64,000 nucleotides of DNA. It comes from Ettlia oleoabundans (Eukaryota; Chlorophyta; Chlorophyceae; Chlamydomonadales). Made by a program: the position numbers and the translations under genes. The notes below the pieces were generated by a model that had not been told where the DNA came from, searched no databases, and was given only the letters and a program-made list of their open reading frames with translations. Each line of letters starts with the position of its first letter. Within the stretch, counting starts at the first letter, position 1. This document shows positions 63,185 through 64,000 of this stretch, in pieces. Location: positions 1 to 64,000 of the forward strand of contig JAAMXP010002972.1 of assembly GCA_019693395.1 (NCBI GenBank), given 5' to 3'.

Positions 63185-64000
63185 CAATGTCCGAGCCAGG
63201 GTTTCGCGACGAGGAGATGCTGGACGCCGTCGGTGAGCCGCCGATTGCAAGTATATCGATGCGCCCAGAAACCTGGAATCCCTTGACCCCTTGCCCGGTT
63301 TGAACTCGACGGCAAGCCCGGACCCGTCTATACGCCTTTAACAGCAGCCACATCACAGCCTCGTACCATTCAGAAGCTTTCAACCGCGCTTGTCCGCCAC
63401 GGTAAGGCTGCCGCCGCTCTTGCCGCCATCGCAGGCGGCGCGCCTGCGGACGTTGCCGCGCAGCACATGCAGCTTGACGCTGCCGTGGAGAGCGCGCTCA
63501 ATGTGCTGCCCTCTAACACAGATGCTTCCAGCTCCTTCAGCCTTTATGGTCTGCTCAACAAGGCCCACACACCCATGGGCAAAGCTTTGCTCAAGGTGGG
63601 TGCTCTGCCAGTTGTTGCTTGCTGTGGCCACCACTAGTGGCAGGCAGCTGCCAATCGCTTGTCTTGGCGGCCACCCACTAACTCAACCAGTGTGAGGTGA
63701 GTAACACGTGATGCATGCAAGCAAGAGCAGCACAAAAGGCCCCAGCTCCACCTAGGCCCAAGTTGCTGCCACGCCCCCTTTGTGAGCATCCGCCAGCATG
63801 CAACCAGCTACCTCAAGTTCCCACAATGCAGGTTTGGCTTAAGCAGCCACTGACTGATTTGGATGCCATCCATGGGCGGCATGATGTGGTGGAAGCACTG
63901 TTGGGTGATGCCCAGCTGCGCTCAGATCTGCGTAGCCTGCACCTGCGAGGTGGGTGACCCTGGCTGACGGCTGTGTCACCCCTGTGTGGGTGTAGCTTGA
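63185..64000 (+). CDS. MSH2: MSH2-like MutS homologue, 3' partial, apparently short at the N-terminus
   Basis: MSH2 pairs with MSH3 or MSH6 to detect mismatches. Exon 63345-63595 encodes QLDAAVESALNVLPSNTDAS and SFSLYGLLNKAHTPMGKALL. Exon 63832-63949 encodes VWLKQPLTDLDAIHGRHDVV and ALLGDAQLRSDLRSLHLRG. These match the start of the MutS core (domain III) of MSH2, including the LYGLLNK and WLKQPL signatures. The gene runs off the right edge, so the clamp and ATPase parts are not seen. Upstream I find only a plausible first exon, 63185-63230 (MSEPGFRDEEMLDAV), which joins in phase through a 114-nt intron, followed by an Ala-rich stretch. The mismatch-binding and connector domains (normally ~300 residues before this point) are not visible. 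They may be lost, or hidden in exons I failed to recognise, or removed by an assembly error. Confidence 0.75.

Overview
The window looks like nuclear DNA of a chlorophyte green alga. Genes are broken into many short exons by roughly 100-400 nt introns with GTGAGT/GTGCGT-type donors and T-rich ...TGCAG acceptors. Coding sequence is GC-rich with Ala/Gln/Gly/Pro low-complexity stretches. The algal polyadenylation signal TGTAA lies downstream of several stop codons, and the protein set is plant-like (RUS6-like DUF647, plastid hibernation factor, bZIP, large TPR-DnaJ). I rebuilt gene models by chaining exons so that reading phase is kept across every junction. No database search was possible.

Layout. 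24-1900 (+) is the 3' end of a RUS6-like DUF647 gene. 2412-6406 (+) is ERGIC3/ERV46, a COPII/COPI cargo receptor. 7092-8979 (-) is a UBC4/5-class ubiquitin-conjugating E2 with a 9-nt microexon. 9310-9841 (+) is a small conserved membrane protein. 10290-14839 (-) is an AlkK-like acyl-CoA synthetase ending in a peroxisomal SRL tripeptide. 15936-21020 (+) is a Q-rich protein with a possible Plus-3-like region; one of its introns holds two correctly spliced exons of an Mrp/NUBPL-type Fe-S P-loop ATPase. 21429-27961 (-) is an ankyrin-repeat protein fused to a class II histone deacetylase.

28272-32670 (+) is a glutamine-rich bZIP factor head-to-head with the deacetylase. 33163-35517 (+) is a plastid long hibernation-promoting factor (PSRP1). 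36417-40565 (+) is a P/Q-rich protein with an eIF4E-binding motif and 4E-T-like landmarks. 41492-53668 (-) is a complete-looking ZNFX1 orthologue (SF1 RNA helicase, NFX1 zinc fingers, RZ finger). 54853-61030 (+) is a 1204-residue TPR-DnaJ co-chaperone. 61031-63184 appears non-coding but carries inverted and tandem repeats. 63185 to the right edge (+) is an MSH2-like mismatch-repair gene that seems to lack the usual N-terminal domains.

These are mostly independent housekeeping and regulatory genes and I see no operon-like pathway. Loose themes are chromatin/transcription (HDAC, bZIP, possible Plus-3 protein) and mRNA fate (4E-T-like, ZNFX1). The most unusual features are the ankyrin-HDAC fusion, the intron-captured NUBPL exons, a high number of GC-AG introns, the E2 microexon, the apparently short MSH2 and the algal ZNFX1.
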